DNA of 42,354 nucleotides from Chlamydiota bacterium (GCA_021772435.1 JAJFLZ010000012.1:1-42354), one strand, 5' to 3'; positions 1 through 9,768 are shown, numbered from the stretch's first letter. The notes: generated by a model from the letters alone, not told the origin. A program made the numbers and translations.

Positions 1-139
1 CTTCCGCGCATCTTAGCCGCCATCTTGCACCCTTTTTGTGCTCATCTATAGCGCCTTGGCTATAGAATCGCAAAAAATGGCACAATCTGTCACCTAATCT
101 GCTCTGAATCTAAACAATCAAAACGAAAGAGTTCAGGTT
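1..139 (+). repeat. Right part of a TIR-bounded repeat (MITE-like), copy 1
   Basis: This is the distal part of a repeat of about 168 bp, cut by the window edge. It holds the internal hairpin TCTATAGC-GCCTTG-GCTATAGA (45-66) and ends in the terminal inverted repeat AAACGAAAGAGTTCAGGTT (121-139), followed by AATA so that a TTAA spans the junction. Bases 9-127 are identical to 42236-42354 at the other window end, in the same orientation. It encodes no protein and is too short for a transposase, so it is best called a non-autonomous element. Confidence 0.9.
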
Positions 140-247
140 AATAACCCAACTTGTCCAGATGTTAAGCGCGCTGTTGATGATGCGTTCGACGATGGTGTTT
201 TTCTCTGTCCCGATTTTACATGGATAAAAATCATGGATTCTATGTAA
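128..247 (+). pseudogene. Possible 3' end of an interrupted unknown gene
   Basis: An open frame runs out of the repeat copy and stops at TAA (245-247), ending in residues DGVFLCPDFTWIKIMDSM. It has no start codon outside the repeat and overlaps the start of treY in another frame. It could be the tail of a gene disrupted by the repeat, or chance. I do not recognise a family. Confidence 0.2.
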
Positions 248-2613
248 AGCTAAAGGCTATGGGTGAGATTTCAGAAGATGAGGTGATGGTGGTTGCAAAG
301 GAGCTGCTGGAAAAGCGGCAGGTGCCGTCAGCTGTCTATCGCTTGCAGATGAATCAAAATTTTCCGTTTATTAAGGCAGCTGAATTAGCGCCGTATTTGA
401 AGCAGCTAGGGGTTGAGGCGTTGTATAGCTCGCCTTATTTTGAAGCCGCGCCAGGAAGCACTCATGGCTATGATGTCACAGCCCCCAACCGTTTAAACCC
501 AGAGCTTGGTACCGATGCAGATTTTGATGCATTTTGCGATGCACTGTCAAAAGAAGGTTTAGGGCATATCTTGGATATTGTTGCCAACCACATGTCAGCG
601 ACCTGCCATAATCCGTGGTGGTGCGATGTGCTGAAAAAGGGCTCAGAGTCGGAATATGCCAGCTATTTTGATATTAGACCCGGCAAGAAGATCTCGTTGC
701 CAATTTTAGATGCGCCTCTAGCAGTAGCGATTAAAGCTTGCGATGTGACTTTTGATGGCGAGTGGATCTGTGTGGGGACACAAAAGCTGCCGCTGAAAGA
801 TGGCACAGATATAAGTTTGCCGCTGGAGAAGATTTTAGCTGCGCAAAATTATGAGCTGTGTTCTTGGAAGCGCTCAGGCAGCTACCGCAGGTTTTTCGAT
901 ATTGCAGAGCTCGCTGCTGTTCGTCAGGAAAACCCCGAGGTGTTTTCTCATTACCACGAGCTGGCCTTGGAGCTTGCTACGCAAGGGAAGGTTTCTGGTA
1001 TGCGGATTGATCATCCAGACGGCTTGTATGAGCCCGCGCGTTATTTTGAGGATTTGCAAGCGCTGTATTTTTTGGAGAAGTTGATGTGGGCAGTGGGTGA
1101 GCGCTATCCCGATCGAAAACCCGATGTGGATACGTGTTTAAAGGTTGCCAGTCAGATCGATATTCAGCGCGAAAAGCCGCTGTATCTGCTCGCGGAAAAG
1201 ATTTTGCACGGTGATGAGACGCTGCCTGAAAATTTGAGCATTCACGGCACTGTCGGTTACGATTTTTTGGTGCGTTTAACAGGTGTTTTTGTTGATCAAA
1301 CAAGCGAAGAGGAAATGACGCGGATTTATGTTGAATACTCCGGTATGACAGATCCGCCAGAAGAGCTGCTCTACCGTCAAAAGAAAGCGTTTTTGGAAAC
1401 GTATCTGCAAGGTGAGCTTGAAGGCTTAGCTAGTCTTTTGGATTGTGATAAAGATGCCTTGAGCGTTTTGCTAGCATCGTTTCCTGTGTATCGCACGTAT
1501 GTGAGTGCCAAAGAGGCGCTTTCAAAGAAAGATCGCGCGCTATTATCCAAGGCTTTTGAGCTTGCCGAGGATCGGGCGCCCGATAGCAATTTTACGGGAT
1601 TGCAAGAGCTGTTTTTTGCCCCACCCGATAAGCGTAATGATGAGGGAATATTGCGTTTTCAGCAATTATCAGCGCCTCTTATGGCTAAGGGTGCCGAAGA
1701 TACGTTTTTCTACGTCTACAATCGCTTGCTTTGCTTAAACGAAGTGGGAGGAGCTCCCGCGCAGTTCGGCACAAGCGCAAAAGAGTTCCACACGCATAAT
1801 TTGCATCGCTTAAAGTACTGGCCGTATGGCTTTATTGCTACCGATACTCACGATACCAAGCGCTCTGAAGATGTGCGCATGAGAATTGCAGCGCTCTCTG
1901 AAATCCCAGATGAGTGGGAAGCGTTTTTAAAGCAGATGCCAAAAGCTCCAGATGCGAATTTTGGCTATTTTTTTTACCAGACGCTTCTGGGTGTCTATGA
2001 GCCCGATTTTGAAAAGACGCGGCTTGTGGACTATTGCTTAAAAGCTATTAAAGAGGCCAAGGTAAACACGTCGTGGAAAGAGCCGAATGAACCTTTCGAA
2101 GATGCCATTATTGCTTTTGTCCACGAAACAGTCGATAATGCTGCATTTCACCCTTTTTGGGAAAAGATCGATCAGCTAGGTAAGCAAAATGCCCTCTCTG
2201 CGCTAGCGCTAAAGATAGCATCTCCCGGTGTTTTTGATTTGTACCAGGGCTGTGAGCTATGGCGCTATTGCTTAGTCGATCCAGATAACCGCCGCCCAGT
2301 TGATTTTGACCTTCGTCAAAAGCTGTTAGATGAAAATTCTCATCCCAAGCTCGCAGTGCTTGCAAAAGGTTTGCAATTTAGGCGCGATCACAAAGAGCTA
2401 ATTTTAAACGGTAAATATATCCCACTTGATGTGGGCACAGATAGCATCGGTTATGTGCGCCAGTTAGATGGGCAGATGTGCATTGTGTTGGCCAAACGTT
2501 TTTTTTCAAAGAGCTCCAAGTTGATTCTTCCACCAGAATGGGAAGGGGATTATGTCGATCTCTATTCTGGTCGCTCCCTTGACGATCAGGCATTTGCACT
2601 CTTGCAAATGTAA
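220..2613 (+). CDS. treY: Maltooligosyl trehalose synthase
   Basis: GH13-family enzyme that turns the reducing-end alpha-1,4 linkage of maltooligosaccharides into alpha-1,1, giving maltooligosyl trehalose, from which TreZ releases trehalose. At 797 aa it is within the usual family length. The conserved part starts near residue 36 (PSAVYRLQMN, then PGSTHGYDV). GH13 region I is DIVANHM (119-125), the nucleophile loop is GMRIDHPDGL with Asp264, and region IV is TDTHDTKRSED (541-551). The start is uncertain: no good Shine-Dalgarno precedes the ATG used here, and ATG 259 or ATG 286 would also keep the whole catalytic domain. No treZ or treX lies in the window, so the partners must be elsewhere. 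The gene sits directly after a repeat copy, so its native promoter may be lost or supplied by the repeat. Confidence 0.93.
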   Translation: MDKNHGFYVKLKAMGEISEDEVMVVAKELLEKRQVPSAVYRLQMNQNFPFIKAAELAPYLKQLGVEALYSSPYFEAAPGSTHGYDVTAPNRLNPELGTDADFDAFCDALSKEGLGHILDIVANHMSATCHNPWWCDVLKKGSESEYASYFDIRPGKKISLPILDAPLAVAIKACDVTFDGEWICVGTQKLPLKDGTDISLPLEKILAAQNYELCSWKRSGSYRRFFDIAELAAVRQENPEVFSHYHELALELATQGKVSGMRIDHPDGLYEPARYFEDLQALYFLEKLMWAVGERYPDRKPDVDTCLKVASQIDIQREKPLYLLAEKILHGDETLPENLSIHGTVGYDFLVRLTGVFVDQTSEEEMTRIYVEYSGMTDPPEELLYRQKKAFLETYLQGELEGLASLLDCDKDALSVLLASFPVYRTYVSAKEALSKKDRALLSKAFELAEDRAPDSNFTGLQELFFAPPDKRNDEGILRFQQLSAPLMAKGAEDTFFYVYNRLLCLNEVGGAPAQFGTSAKEFHTHNLHRLKYWPYGFIATDTHDTKRSEDVRMRIAALSEIPDEWEAFLKQMPKAPDANFGYFFYQTLLGVYEPDFEKTRLVDYCLKAIKEAKVNTSWKEPNEPFEDAIIAFVHETVDNAAFHPFWEKIDQLGKQNALSALALKIASPGVFDLYQGCELWRYCLVDPDNRRPVDFDLRQKLLDENSHPKLAVLAKGLQFRRDHKELILNGKYIPLDVGTDSIGYVRQLDGQMCIVLAKRFFSKSSKLILPPEWEGDYVDLYSGRSLDDQAFALLQM

Positions 2614-2654
2614 ATGACACAGAAAAATCTGGTTGCTAAAGCGTTAATTATTCG

Positions 2655-2683
2655 TTGACCAAAATCAAATTTGATTTTACTAT
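2655..2683 (+). promoter_or_regulatory. Sigma70-type promoter with an 18-bp perfect palindrome as spacer
   Basis: TTGACC (2655-2660) and TACTAT (2678-2683) are separated by 17 bp, close to the consensus. The palindrome AAAATCAAATTTGATTTT (2661-2678) fills the spacer exactly and touches the -10 box. A dimeric repressor bound there would block RNA polymerase, so I infer an operator. It lies 33 bp upstream of the ATG of the ankyrin-like gene. Confidence 0.6.
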
Positions 2684-2716
2684 CCCCTCAATTATTAAAT
2701 GTATGAAGGAGAGTCA

Positions 2717-4660
2717 ATGAGTCAACAAGCGCAACCCATAACTGTAAGTACGCACGTTAATATCCCTAGTCAACACGAGCAAAATCAGCAGGATAAATTG
2801 ATTGTAGCTTGTATGAGCGTGGTGCTTAATCTTTCAGAGCAACAGACAAGGGACTGCATGAGCGACCCTAGACAATTCAAGCCAGGTGATTATTACACTA
2901 AGCTTAAAACCATTCCAGCAAACCTTGATATCAGATTGAGCAACATCCTCTTCTGTTTTAATGTATTAAAGCAGGGAGAAATCTCAGGGAAGACTGTTAA
3001 GGAATCGGTGGGTGATCAGTACCCTATACAGGTAGAAAAAGGGTTAGTCTTAGTCACTAGCCGTATTAAGCAATTTGATGAGCTTAGGGGTGAGCAAAGA
3101 GCTGTGATCATTTTGCACAACATAGCCAAACAGGTGCTCGGTAAGGTTTGTGACACTCTAGAACTTAACGCCCTAAAAAGGATTGTGGTTGATCGAGCTT
3201 TTATGCCAAAAACCCTATCTAAAGATTTTTTGGACTACGATTACACTATTGCAGCCTACGCAAAAAAGAGGGTTAAAAATGCAAATAAAAGGGTAACGTA
3301 TGCAGTTGATAACCACCCTCCTGGACTGCCAGATTTAGAGACGATTCAAGCAGCGGAAAGCGAATTGAAGACTCTTACAAAAGCTTTTAAAGAAGGACGT
3401 GTTTGGGAGAAGGTAGAGTTAAAGCTTGCTGAAATGTCCTATCAAAAAATTCAGTTTCAAGGTAGAGCCCCAAAGCGTTTAGATTATTGTGCTGAAGCTC
3501 GTTTGGCTATAGATAAAAAAGATCTAAGAGTATTTAAAAAGCTATTGCCAAAGATATCTTTTAGAACAAATGTTTCTTTAGCTGATGACAGCCAGCCAGG
3601 CGGTCTTCTCAGACATCTTATTGATAGGGACTGGATTGAAGGCACTAAGCTTTATATAGAGTTGCATCCTGTCAGTGTAGAACAAGCACAGTATGCTTGT
3701 GAAAAAGGAAGTAACGAAATCGTGACCTTATGTTTAAAGCGTTGTAATGATTTTTCACCCTCTAGTACAGAGAAGTATTATTTGGCTGCAATCAGGGGCG
3801 ATAACTTACCAGAACTTGCTTGTCTTTTGGAAAAAGCTCCCCTAAATCAGGAGAGTTTTCAAGAATATTTAGAAGAGGCGGCAACATCGCAGGCGATTGA
3901 TACATTAAAATTGTTGTTAAGCCAAGGGCGTGATGTATCTCCAAGTCTTTTATCTGTTGCAATAAGAGACACGATATATGTTCAGGATGAGCGTGGATTT
4001 TTAGAAACTGTAAATCTGCTTATTGATTACTTTAAAGAACGTAATTCTTTGCCAAATGATCTGTTCTATGACCTGGCTGCCACTTCATTTGAGCAAAGGG
4101 AAGGTTTGAAACAATTAGTACAGACCTTACAAAGATTAGGATTACGTTTTGATCAGCCAGAAAAAGACCCTATCTTATTCCATGCAATGACGCCTGTGAT
4201 ACCTGTTTACCGTTATCCATCAGCAATGATACTAGATTTTCCCGGTAAAGTCAAAGACAAGCTTATTGCTGCATTAATTGTGTCTGGGGCCAATCCTAAA
4301 GCTAAAAATCAAAATGGTGATACTTTGGCTCATGTTCTTTTTACCAAGAATTTTGACGCTGATAGTTTTCTTTACACGCTCGATTTTTTTAAGAAGAGAT
4401 GCAAAGTAGATTTTAGATCAAAAAACAACAAGGGCCAAACGGTTCTACATTGTTTTGCGCAATGTCTATATATTGGTCAAGCGCAGTATCAAAAGCTATT
4501 TGAGATTATTGGGGACGCTGACCTTCTAACCCAGGATAACGAGGGAAAAACTCCTGTTGATTACGCAAAGCATCAAAGATCAGAAATGCAGCAATTTATG
4601 GAAGAGAAGCTTAAAGAAGTAGACGAATATCCTAGAAATCAGCGGCGGCGCCTTGCTTAA
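2717..4660 (+). CDS. Ankyrin-repeat-like protein, candidate effector
   Basis: About 647 aa. The start was chosen because AAGGAGAG lies 5 bases upstream of ATG 2717; a longer frame begins at 2699 but has no ribosome site. The C-terminal part contains degenerate ankyrin-like units, for example NQNGDTLAHVLF, NNKGQTVLHCFA and DNEGKTPVDYAKH near the end, with more diverged alpha-helical pairs before them (LLRHLIDRDWIEGTKLYIEL, SEKYYLAAIRGDNLPEL). The N-terminal 200 residues are not recognised. There is no signal peptide or membrane segment. Ankyrin proteins are common type III effector candidates in chlamydiae, but secretion is inference only. It is a single gene with its own palindrome-bearing promoter. 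Confidence 0.75.
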   Translation: MSQQAQPITVSTHVNIPSQHEQNQQDKLIVACMSVVLNLSEQQTRDCMSDPRQFKPGDYYTKLKTIPANLDIRLSNILFCFNVLKQGEISGKTVKESVGDQYPIQVEKGLVLVTSRIKQFDELRGEQRAVIILHNIAKQVLGKVCDTLELNALKRIVVDRAFMPKTLSKDFLDYDYTIAAYAKKRVKNANKRVTYAVDNHPPGLPDLETIQAAESELKTLTKAFKEGRVWEKVELKLAEMSYQKIQFQGRAPKRLDYCAEARLAIDKKDLRVFKKLLPKISFRTNVSLADDSQPGGLLRHLIDRDWIEGTKLYIELHPVSVEQAQYACEKGSNEIVTLCLKRCNDFSPSSTEKYYLAAIRGDNLPELACLLEKAPLNQESFQEYLEEAATSQAIDTLKLLLSQGRDVSPSLLSVAIRDTIYVQDERGFLETVNLLIDYFKERNSLPNDLFYDLAATSFEQREGLKQLVQTLQRLGLRFDQPEKDPILFHAMTPVIPVYRYPSAMILDFPGKVKDKLIAALIVSGANPKAKNQNGDTLAHVLFTKNFDADSFLYTLDFFKKRCKVDFRSKNNKGQTVLHCFAQCLYIGQAQYQKLFEIIGDADLLTQDNEGKTPVDYAKHQRSEMQQFMEEKLKEVDEYPRNQRRRLA

Positions 4661-4679
4661 GGTGCTGCGCCATTCAGCG

Positions 4680-5558
4680 TTAACTTTTTCGCATGAGCGG
4701 ACTGGAGATAAATAGTCCTGAGATGATTAGCGCTGCTCCTGCAAAGCTGTACCACGCAAGTGACTCATCTAGAAAGATGTAGCCGAGGGTGATTGCTACG
4801 ATGGGGAAGAGGAGCGTGGACATGGACAGGTAGCTGGCACCAGCTTCGCGAATGAGGGTGTAGTAGAGCGTGAAGGAGACCGCCGTTGAGATGAAACCGA
4901 GGCCGAGGATGGCGCCGATGGCGCCCATAGTTGGCATGGGCATGGCAAAGCTTTTGTCGACGATGAGGCTAAAGGGAAGAACGAAGATGACAGCGAAGAT
5001 GAGCTGAAAGGTGGGCGCAACGAGGAAGGGCAGGTCTTTGATGTGGCGCTTGGCATAAACCATGCCGATGGCGTAGCTGATTGAGGCCAATACGGCAAGC
5101 AAAAGACCTAGCTCGGAGGAAAAGGCTGCATCGAAGAGATCGGGTAGGAAGATGAGCGCTATACCTGCAATGCCTGTGAAGATGCCGAGGAGTTTTCGGA
5201 AGGTGAAATGCTCAGCGCAAAAGTAGTGCGCGAGGATGGCTGTGAAGATAGGCGTGGAGCCGTTGATGATACCCGCTAGCGAGCTGGGGATGTAGAGCTC
5301 AGCTATGGGAAAGAGGCAAAAGGGCAGCGCTGAGGCAAAAAAGCCCATAAAAGCAAAGTGTTTCCAGTATTTTAGATAGGGCTTGATAGGTGTTTTGCGC
5401 ATAAGTAGGAGAGCAAGAAGTACTAGGGCTGCTAAGGTCACGCGAAGAGCTGCGATGGTAATCGGGGCGAAGCTATCAAGTGCGATTTTCATGAACATGA
5501 ACGCCGGGCCCCAAAAGATGGCAAGAGCAATAATGAGAAAAAGGGTTCTGGGCGTCAT
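4680..5558 (-). CDS. EamA/DMT-family transporter
   Basis: 292 aa, almost entirely hydrophobic, with about ten membrane segments arranged as two EamA halves (first half from LFLIIALAIFWGPAFMFMKIAL, second from LLLAVLASISYAIGMVYAKRHI). This is the drug/metabolite transporter superfamily in the inner membrane; the substrate cannot be read from the sequence. It overlaps the stop of the upstream GMC oxidoreductase gene by 4 bp (ATGA), so the two are translationally coupled and one operon. Confidence 0.88.
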   Translation of the reverse strand: MTPRTLFLIIALAIFWGPAFMFMKIALDSFAPITIAALRVTLAALVLLALLLMRKTPIKPYLKYWKHFAFMGFFASALPFCLFPIAELYIPSSLAGIINGSTPIFTAILAHYFCAEHFTFRKLLGIFTGIAGIALIFLPDLFDAAFSSELGLLLAVLASISYAIGMVYAKRHIKDLPFLVAPTFQLIFAVIFVLPFSLIVDKSFAMPMPTMGAIGAILGLGFISTAVSFTLYYTLIREAGASYLSMSTLLFPIVAITLGYIFLDESLAWYSFAGAALIISGLFISSPLMRKS

Positions 5559-7057
5559 TTGGCTAAGATATCTCCTACGCGCAATGCGTTTGCAATAATG
5601 GTCAGACCTGGGTTAACGCCTGATACCGATGGAAAGAATGATCCATCAACGACGTATAAGTTGTCAAGGTCATGTGCTTTGCAATTGGTGTCTAGCACAG
5701 ATGTTTTGGGATCAGTGCCAAATCTGCATGTGCCGACTTGGTGTGCAACGCCAGCTAGTGGAATTTTTTTTCGCAAGTAGAGCGAGTTGGGGAAAATGTG
5801 TGTGGTAGGCCCTGAGATGTGAATAATTTCTTTGAGTTTTTCATACAGCCGCTTGTGAGCTTCCAGGTTGTTTTCGGTGTAGTGCAGGCGAATTTGACCG
5901 CTATCTGTGACCTCGACGCGGTTTTCTGGGTCCGGCAAGTCTTCTGAGGTGATCCACCAGCCCATGGCGTGGTCGGCCATCTCTTTGAGCGCAATATCAG
6001 GTGTGAAAAAGGGCGCATCGCCCATCAGCATTTCTGGCATGACTTTTCCAAGCAGCTGCATGTGGCCAAGCGGCAGATCGGAGTCTGGACCGCCGTCGTA
6101 GTAGTCGTTTATTCCCAGCGTTTTTTGAAAATGTGTTGTATTTTTCTCTTTAGAGATGGCAACGATTGCGGAGTTGTTGTGGCACATGTAGTTGCGGCCC
6201 ACTAGGCCTGAGCTGTTGGCTACGCCAGATTTTAGCAAAAGCGCAGAAGAATTAATCGCGCCGCAGGATAGAACGAAGGTGTCTGCTATGAGTCTTTGGG
6301 GCTTGCCATCTGTCATGACATCCACTGCAACAATTTCGCCATTTTCTTCGATCAGTTTTTCAGCCATGGTGCGCGTTAAGATTTGGACGTTGTCATGTTC
6401 AAGGGCTGGACGGATGCAAGTGGTATGGGCGTCGGCTTTAGCATCGACCATGCAGGGGAATCCATCGCAGGTATCGCAGCGGATACATTGGCTTTTTTCT
6501 TTGTTTTTCTCATTGAGTCGAATGCCGACGGGCAGGTGGAAAACACCAACGTTGGCTTTTTTGAGACGATCTACAATGTTTTGTACGCAGGGCTCGTGGC
6601 TGATCGGATCGCTAGGGTAGGGTTCTGATTCTGGTGGCTCTGTAGGATCGTCACCTCGCAGGCCGTGAACGGAATAGAGTTTTTCGGCTTCTAAGTAGTA
6701 GGGTTGAAAGTCGGCGTATTTGAGTGGCCAGGCAGGGGAGATGCCGCCAAAGTGTTTGACCTCGTTAAAGTCATTCTCGCGCAGGCGCAAGAGCGCCGCT
6801 CCGTAAAATTTGGTGTTACCGCCGACGTAGTAGTGCGTGCCGGGCGTAAATTCTTTGTCTGATTTATCGAGCCATTTTTCTTGTGGGTTGTAGTGGCCAA
6901 GGGTAAAAACCGACTGGGGCTGCCAATTTTCTTTTTCGCGTGGCAAATAATCGCCGCGCTCAATGATGAGAATTTTCTTTCCAGTAGGAGCTAGCTTGTG
7001 CGCTAGTGTCCCACCGCCGGCTCCCGAGCCGATGATGATGATATCAAATTTATCCAT
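5555..7057 (-). CDS. GMC-family FAD-dependent oxidoreductase
   Basis: 500 aa. The N-terminal FAD-binding GxGxxG is IIIGSGAGGGTLAHKL (7-22). The C-terminal GMC domain carries the paired His and Asn of the active site, in VAHQVGTCRFG and SGVNPGLTIIANALR. A cysteine cluster at residues 191, 194, 197 and 202 (CIRCDTCDGFPC) belongs to the GMC subgroup that acts on sugars or polyols. Likely role: oxidation of an alcohol or sugar substrate in the cytoplasm; the substrate is unknown. First gene of a two-gene operon with the DMT transporter, divergent from the GH63 gene across a 41-bp gap that must hold both promoters. Confidence 0.9.
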   Translation of the reverse strand: MDKFDIIIIGSGAGGGTLAHKLAPTGKKILIIERGDYLPREKENWQPQSVFTLGHYNPQEKWLDKSDKEFTPGTHYYVGGNTKFYGAALLRLRENDFNEVKHFGGISPAWPLKYADFQPYYLEAEKLYSVHGLRGDDPTEPPESEPYPSDPISHEPCVQNIVDRLKKANVGVFHLPVGIRLNEKNKEKSQCIRCDTCDGFPCMVDAKADAHTTCIRPALEHDNVQILTRTMAEKLIEENGEIVAVDVMTDGKPQRLIADTFVLSCGAINSSALLLKSGVANSSGLVGRNYMCHNNSAIVAISKEKNTTHFQKTLGINDYYDGGPDSDLPLGHMQLLGKVMPEMLMGDAPFFTPDIALKEMADHAMGWWITSEDLPDPENRVEVTDSGQIRLHYTENNLEAHKRLYEKLKEIIHISGPTTHIFPNSLYLRKKIPLAGVAHQVGTCRFGTDPKTSVLDTNCKAHDLDNLYVVDGSFFPSVSGVNPGLTIIANALRVGDILAK

Positions 7058-7098
7058 AATTCCTGGATAACAAATCTTAATTTTAATACATAGGTATT

Positions 7099-9768
7099 AT
7101 GGACCCAGAAAGATTGCGAATGGAAGAAAATAACCCACACGATCCCGTGCCTGCCTGGCATAAGTGGGGGCCGTATGTATCTGAGCGCTCGTGGGGCACG
7201 GTGCGAGAGGATTACAGCGAAGATGGCGATTCGTGGAAATATTTTCCGCATGAGCATGCTAGATCACGCATCTATTGCTGGGGTGAGGATGGAATTGCCG
7301 GCATTTGTGATCGGTATCAGGTTTTGGCCCTGTCGTTTGCGATGTGGAATGGCAAGGACCGCATACTCAAAGAGCGGCTTTTTGGTCTCGCGCCTTATGA
7401 GGCTAACCACGGCGAAGATGTCAAAGAGCTTTACTACTACCTAGATTGTACGCCGACGCATTCGTATATGCGCTACCTCTACAAATACACGCAAAAAGCC
7501 TATCCGTATGAAGATTTAATCCAAGAAAATCAAAAACGAGGCTTAAAAGATCCTGAGTACGAGCTGATCGACACCGGCGCGCTTGATGAGAACCGCTATT
7601 TTGATGTGTTTATCGAGTACGCTAAGGCTGGCCCGGAAGATATGTGCATCAAGATCGAAATTTTTAATCGCGGACCGGAGTCTGCTAAAATTCATGTTTT
7701 GCCACAGCTTGTTTTCAGAAATAGCTGGCGTTGGCATGAAAAGCTGCCAGAGGTCCCAGTGATTTCTATCGGTAAGCAAACAGATAAGTTTTGCAGCTTG
7801 CAAGCTGATGATAGTCGATGCGAACCGATCAAATTGCTCAACTTTCCGTATTCGCTCGGACGCCGTACCTTGTATGGCAATCCAGGAGCAGAGTTGCTAT
7901 TTACCGACAACGAGAGCAATAACAAAAAACTCTTTAACAGTGAAAATGCGACCGGATTTACCAAAGATGCTTTTCATCGCACTATCGTTGATGGGGAGAA
8001 TTGTGTAAATCCAGCAAATGTAGGCACCAAGGCCTGCATGCACTACAAAGATATCGAAATACCAGCTGGTAGCTCTCATGTGATTCGCTTGCGCTTAACC
8101 GATCAGGCGCTACAAAATCCGCTAGAAGAGGTTGATCAAATTGTTGCTACGCGAAAAGCCGAAGCTGACCAATTTTACGAGGGCGTGCACGCCAAAGGCT
8201 TAAACGATGAAGAAAAACTGATACAGCGCCAGGCACTCTCTGGCATGCTGTGGAGTAAGCAAGTGTACATGTACAACGTCAAGCGCTGGTTTGAAGGCGA
8301 TGCCATCCACGAAGATGTTCCGAAAAAGCGCAAGCTCGTTCGTAATACCCACTGGAAACACCTGATCTCTAAACGCATCATCTCCATGCCAGATAAGTGG
8401 GAATACCCGTGGTTTGCCGCGTGGGATCTCGCTTTTCATACTGTGACGCTGGCCTTAGTTGACATGGATTTTGCTAAACGTCAGCTCGGCCTATTGATGT
8501 TTGATCAGTTCCAGCACCCTAATGGTCAAATTCCGGCCTACGAGTGGGAGTTTTCCGATTTGAATCCGCCCGTGCAAGCGTGGGCGGTCTGGCGCCTGTA
8601 CAAAATGGAGTGTGAAAAGGGCGGCAAGCCCGATAAAGTCTTTTTAAAACGGTGTTTTCATAAACTGATCATCAATTTCGCCTGGTGGGTCAACAAAGTC
8701 GACTCTAAGGGTAATAACGTTTTTGAAGGCGGTTTCCTCGGTTTAGATAATATCACCGTTTTTGATCGCAGCGCGCCGCTTCCAGATGGCGGACGCCTAG
8801 AGCAGTCGGATGGCACGGGCTGGATGGGTTTTTTCTGCCTGTATCTTATGCGCATGGCACTTGAGCTATCCAAAGATGACCATTCGTACCAAAATCTTGC
8901 GGTTAAATTTTTTGAGCATTATGTCTACATCGCCTCGGCGCTTGAATTTTCCGAAGAGAGGAAAGTGCAAATCTGGGATGATGAAGACGGCTTTTTCTAC
9001 GATGTGCTCTGCATTCCGGGTAAGGTGGAAGAGCAGATCAAGGTGCGTTCGCTAGTTGGCATTATTCCACTTTATGCTGTCGATGTGATTACGGAAGAGG
9101 AGCTAGAGGAGCTGCCCGAGTTTAAAACGAGTTTTAACTGGTTTTTGAAAAACCGTCTCGATCTCACGCAAAGATGTGTTACCCCCATTGGCAGGGGCGG
9201 CAAAATGTCCTACCTGCTAGGCCTGATGCACCTCAAGCAAATGAAACGGGTTTTAAAACGCGTTTGGGATCCCAAGGAATTTCGTTCCGACTACGGCCTG
9301 CGTAGCCTATCTAAGGTCTACCAAGACAACCCGTACGAGCTGCTTGGTAACTCGATCAATTACGAGCCAGGTGAGGCCACAGCCCTCTTAAAAGGTGGTA
9401 ACTCCAACTGGCGCGGGCCGGTCTGGCTACCCACGACCTTCTTGCTGATTGAATCGCTTAAAAAGCTCTCCACCATTGCTGGCGACGATATGAAAATGGA
9501 CGATACGAATCCAAAAGAAATCGCCGACTATTTTGCTCAGGCAGTCATCAAGCTGTTTAAAAAAGATGATTCAGGCAAACGTCCCATCTACGCCGGCAAT
9601 GAGCTGCTCCAATCGGACCCACATTTTCAAGACTTGATTCTTTTCTTCGAGCACTACCACGGCGATACGGGAAGGGGTCTAGGCGCTTCCCACCAAACCG
9701 GCTGGTCGGGGCTCGTTGCTAATCTACTAGATGAGCAAGTTAGATCATCCAGGCGGGAAGATAGATGA
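7099..9768 (+). CDS. GH63-family glucosidase
   Basis: 889 aa, the size of bacterial GH63 proteins (mannosyl-oligosaccharide glucosidase-like, (alpha/alpha)6 barrel). Recognisable family stretches are WKYFPHEHARSRIYCWGEDG near the N-terminus, the barrel strand YPWFAAWDLAFHTVTLALVD, FEGGFLGLDNITVFDRS and GNSNWRGPVWLPTTFLL. The cytoplasmic substrate is likely an alpha-glucan, oligosaccharide or glucosyl osmolyte; family members include glucosylglycerate hydrolases, so the exact substrate is open. The family homology ends around GWSGLVANLL; the last dozen residues (DEQVRSSRREDR) are read antisense through the end of the next gene, suggesting that the original 3' end was replaced when the ATPase gene arrived. 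Confidence 0.88.
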   Translation: MDPERLRMEENNPHDPVPAWHKWGPYVSERSWGTVREDYSEDGDSWKYFPHEHARSRIYCWGEDGIAGICDRYQVLALSFAMWNGKDRILKERLFGLAPYEANHGEDVKELYYYLDCTPTHSYMRYLYKYTQKAYPYEDLIQENQKRGLKDPEYELIDTGALDENRYFDVFIEYAKAGPEDMCIKIEIFNRGPESAKIHVLPQLVFRNSWRWHEKLPEVPVISIGKQTDKFCSLQADDSRCEPIKLLNFPYSLGRRTLYGNPGAELLFTDNESNNKKLFNSENATGFTKDAFHRTIVDGENCVNPANVGTKACMHYKDIEIPAGSSHVIRLRLTDQALQNPLEEVDQIVATRKAEADQFYEGVHAKGLNDEEKLIQRQALSGMLWSKQVYMYNVKRWFEGDAIHEDVPKKRKLVRNTHWKHLISKRIISMPDKWEYPWFAAWDLAFHTVTLALVDMDFAKRQLGLLMFDQFQHPNGQIPAYEWEFSDLNPPVQAWAVWRLYKMECEKGGKPDKVFLKRCFHKLIINFAWWVNKVDSKGNNVFEGGFLGLDNITVFDRSAPLPDGGRLEQSDGTGWMGFFCLYLMRMALELSKDDHSYQNLAVKFFEHYVYIASALEFSEERKVQIWDDEDGFFYDVLCIPGKVEEQIKVRSLVGIIPLYAVDVITEEELEELPEFKTSFNWFLKNRLDLTQRCVTPIGRGGKMSYLLGLMHLKQMKRVLKRVWDPKEFRSDYGLRSLSKVYQDNPYELLGNSINYEPGEATALLKGGNSNWRGPVWLPTTFLLIESLKKLSTIAGDDMKMDDTNPKEIADYFAQAVIKLFKKDDSGKRPIYAGNELLQSDPHFQDLILFFEHYHGDTGRGLGASHQTGWSGLVANLLDEQVRSSRREDR

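Noticed and set aside
977..1303. Frames of 60-145 codons antisense or shifted to treY, GMC, GH63, aroA and others.
   Set aside because: No ribosome sites, no family patterns, fully inside well-supported genes.
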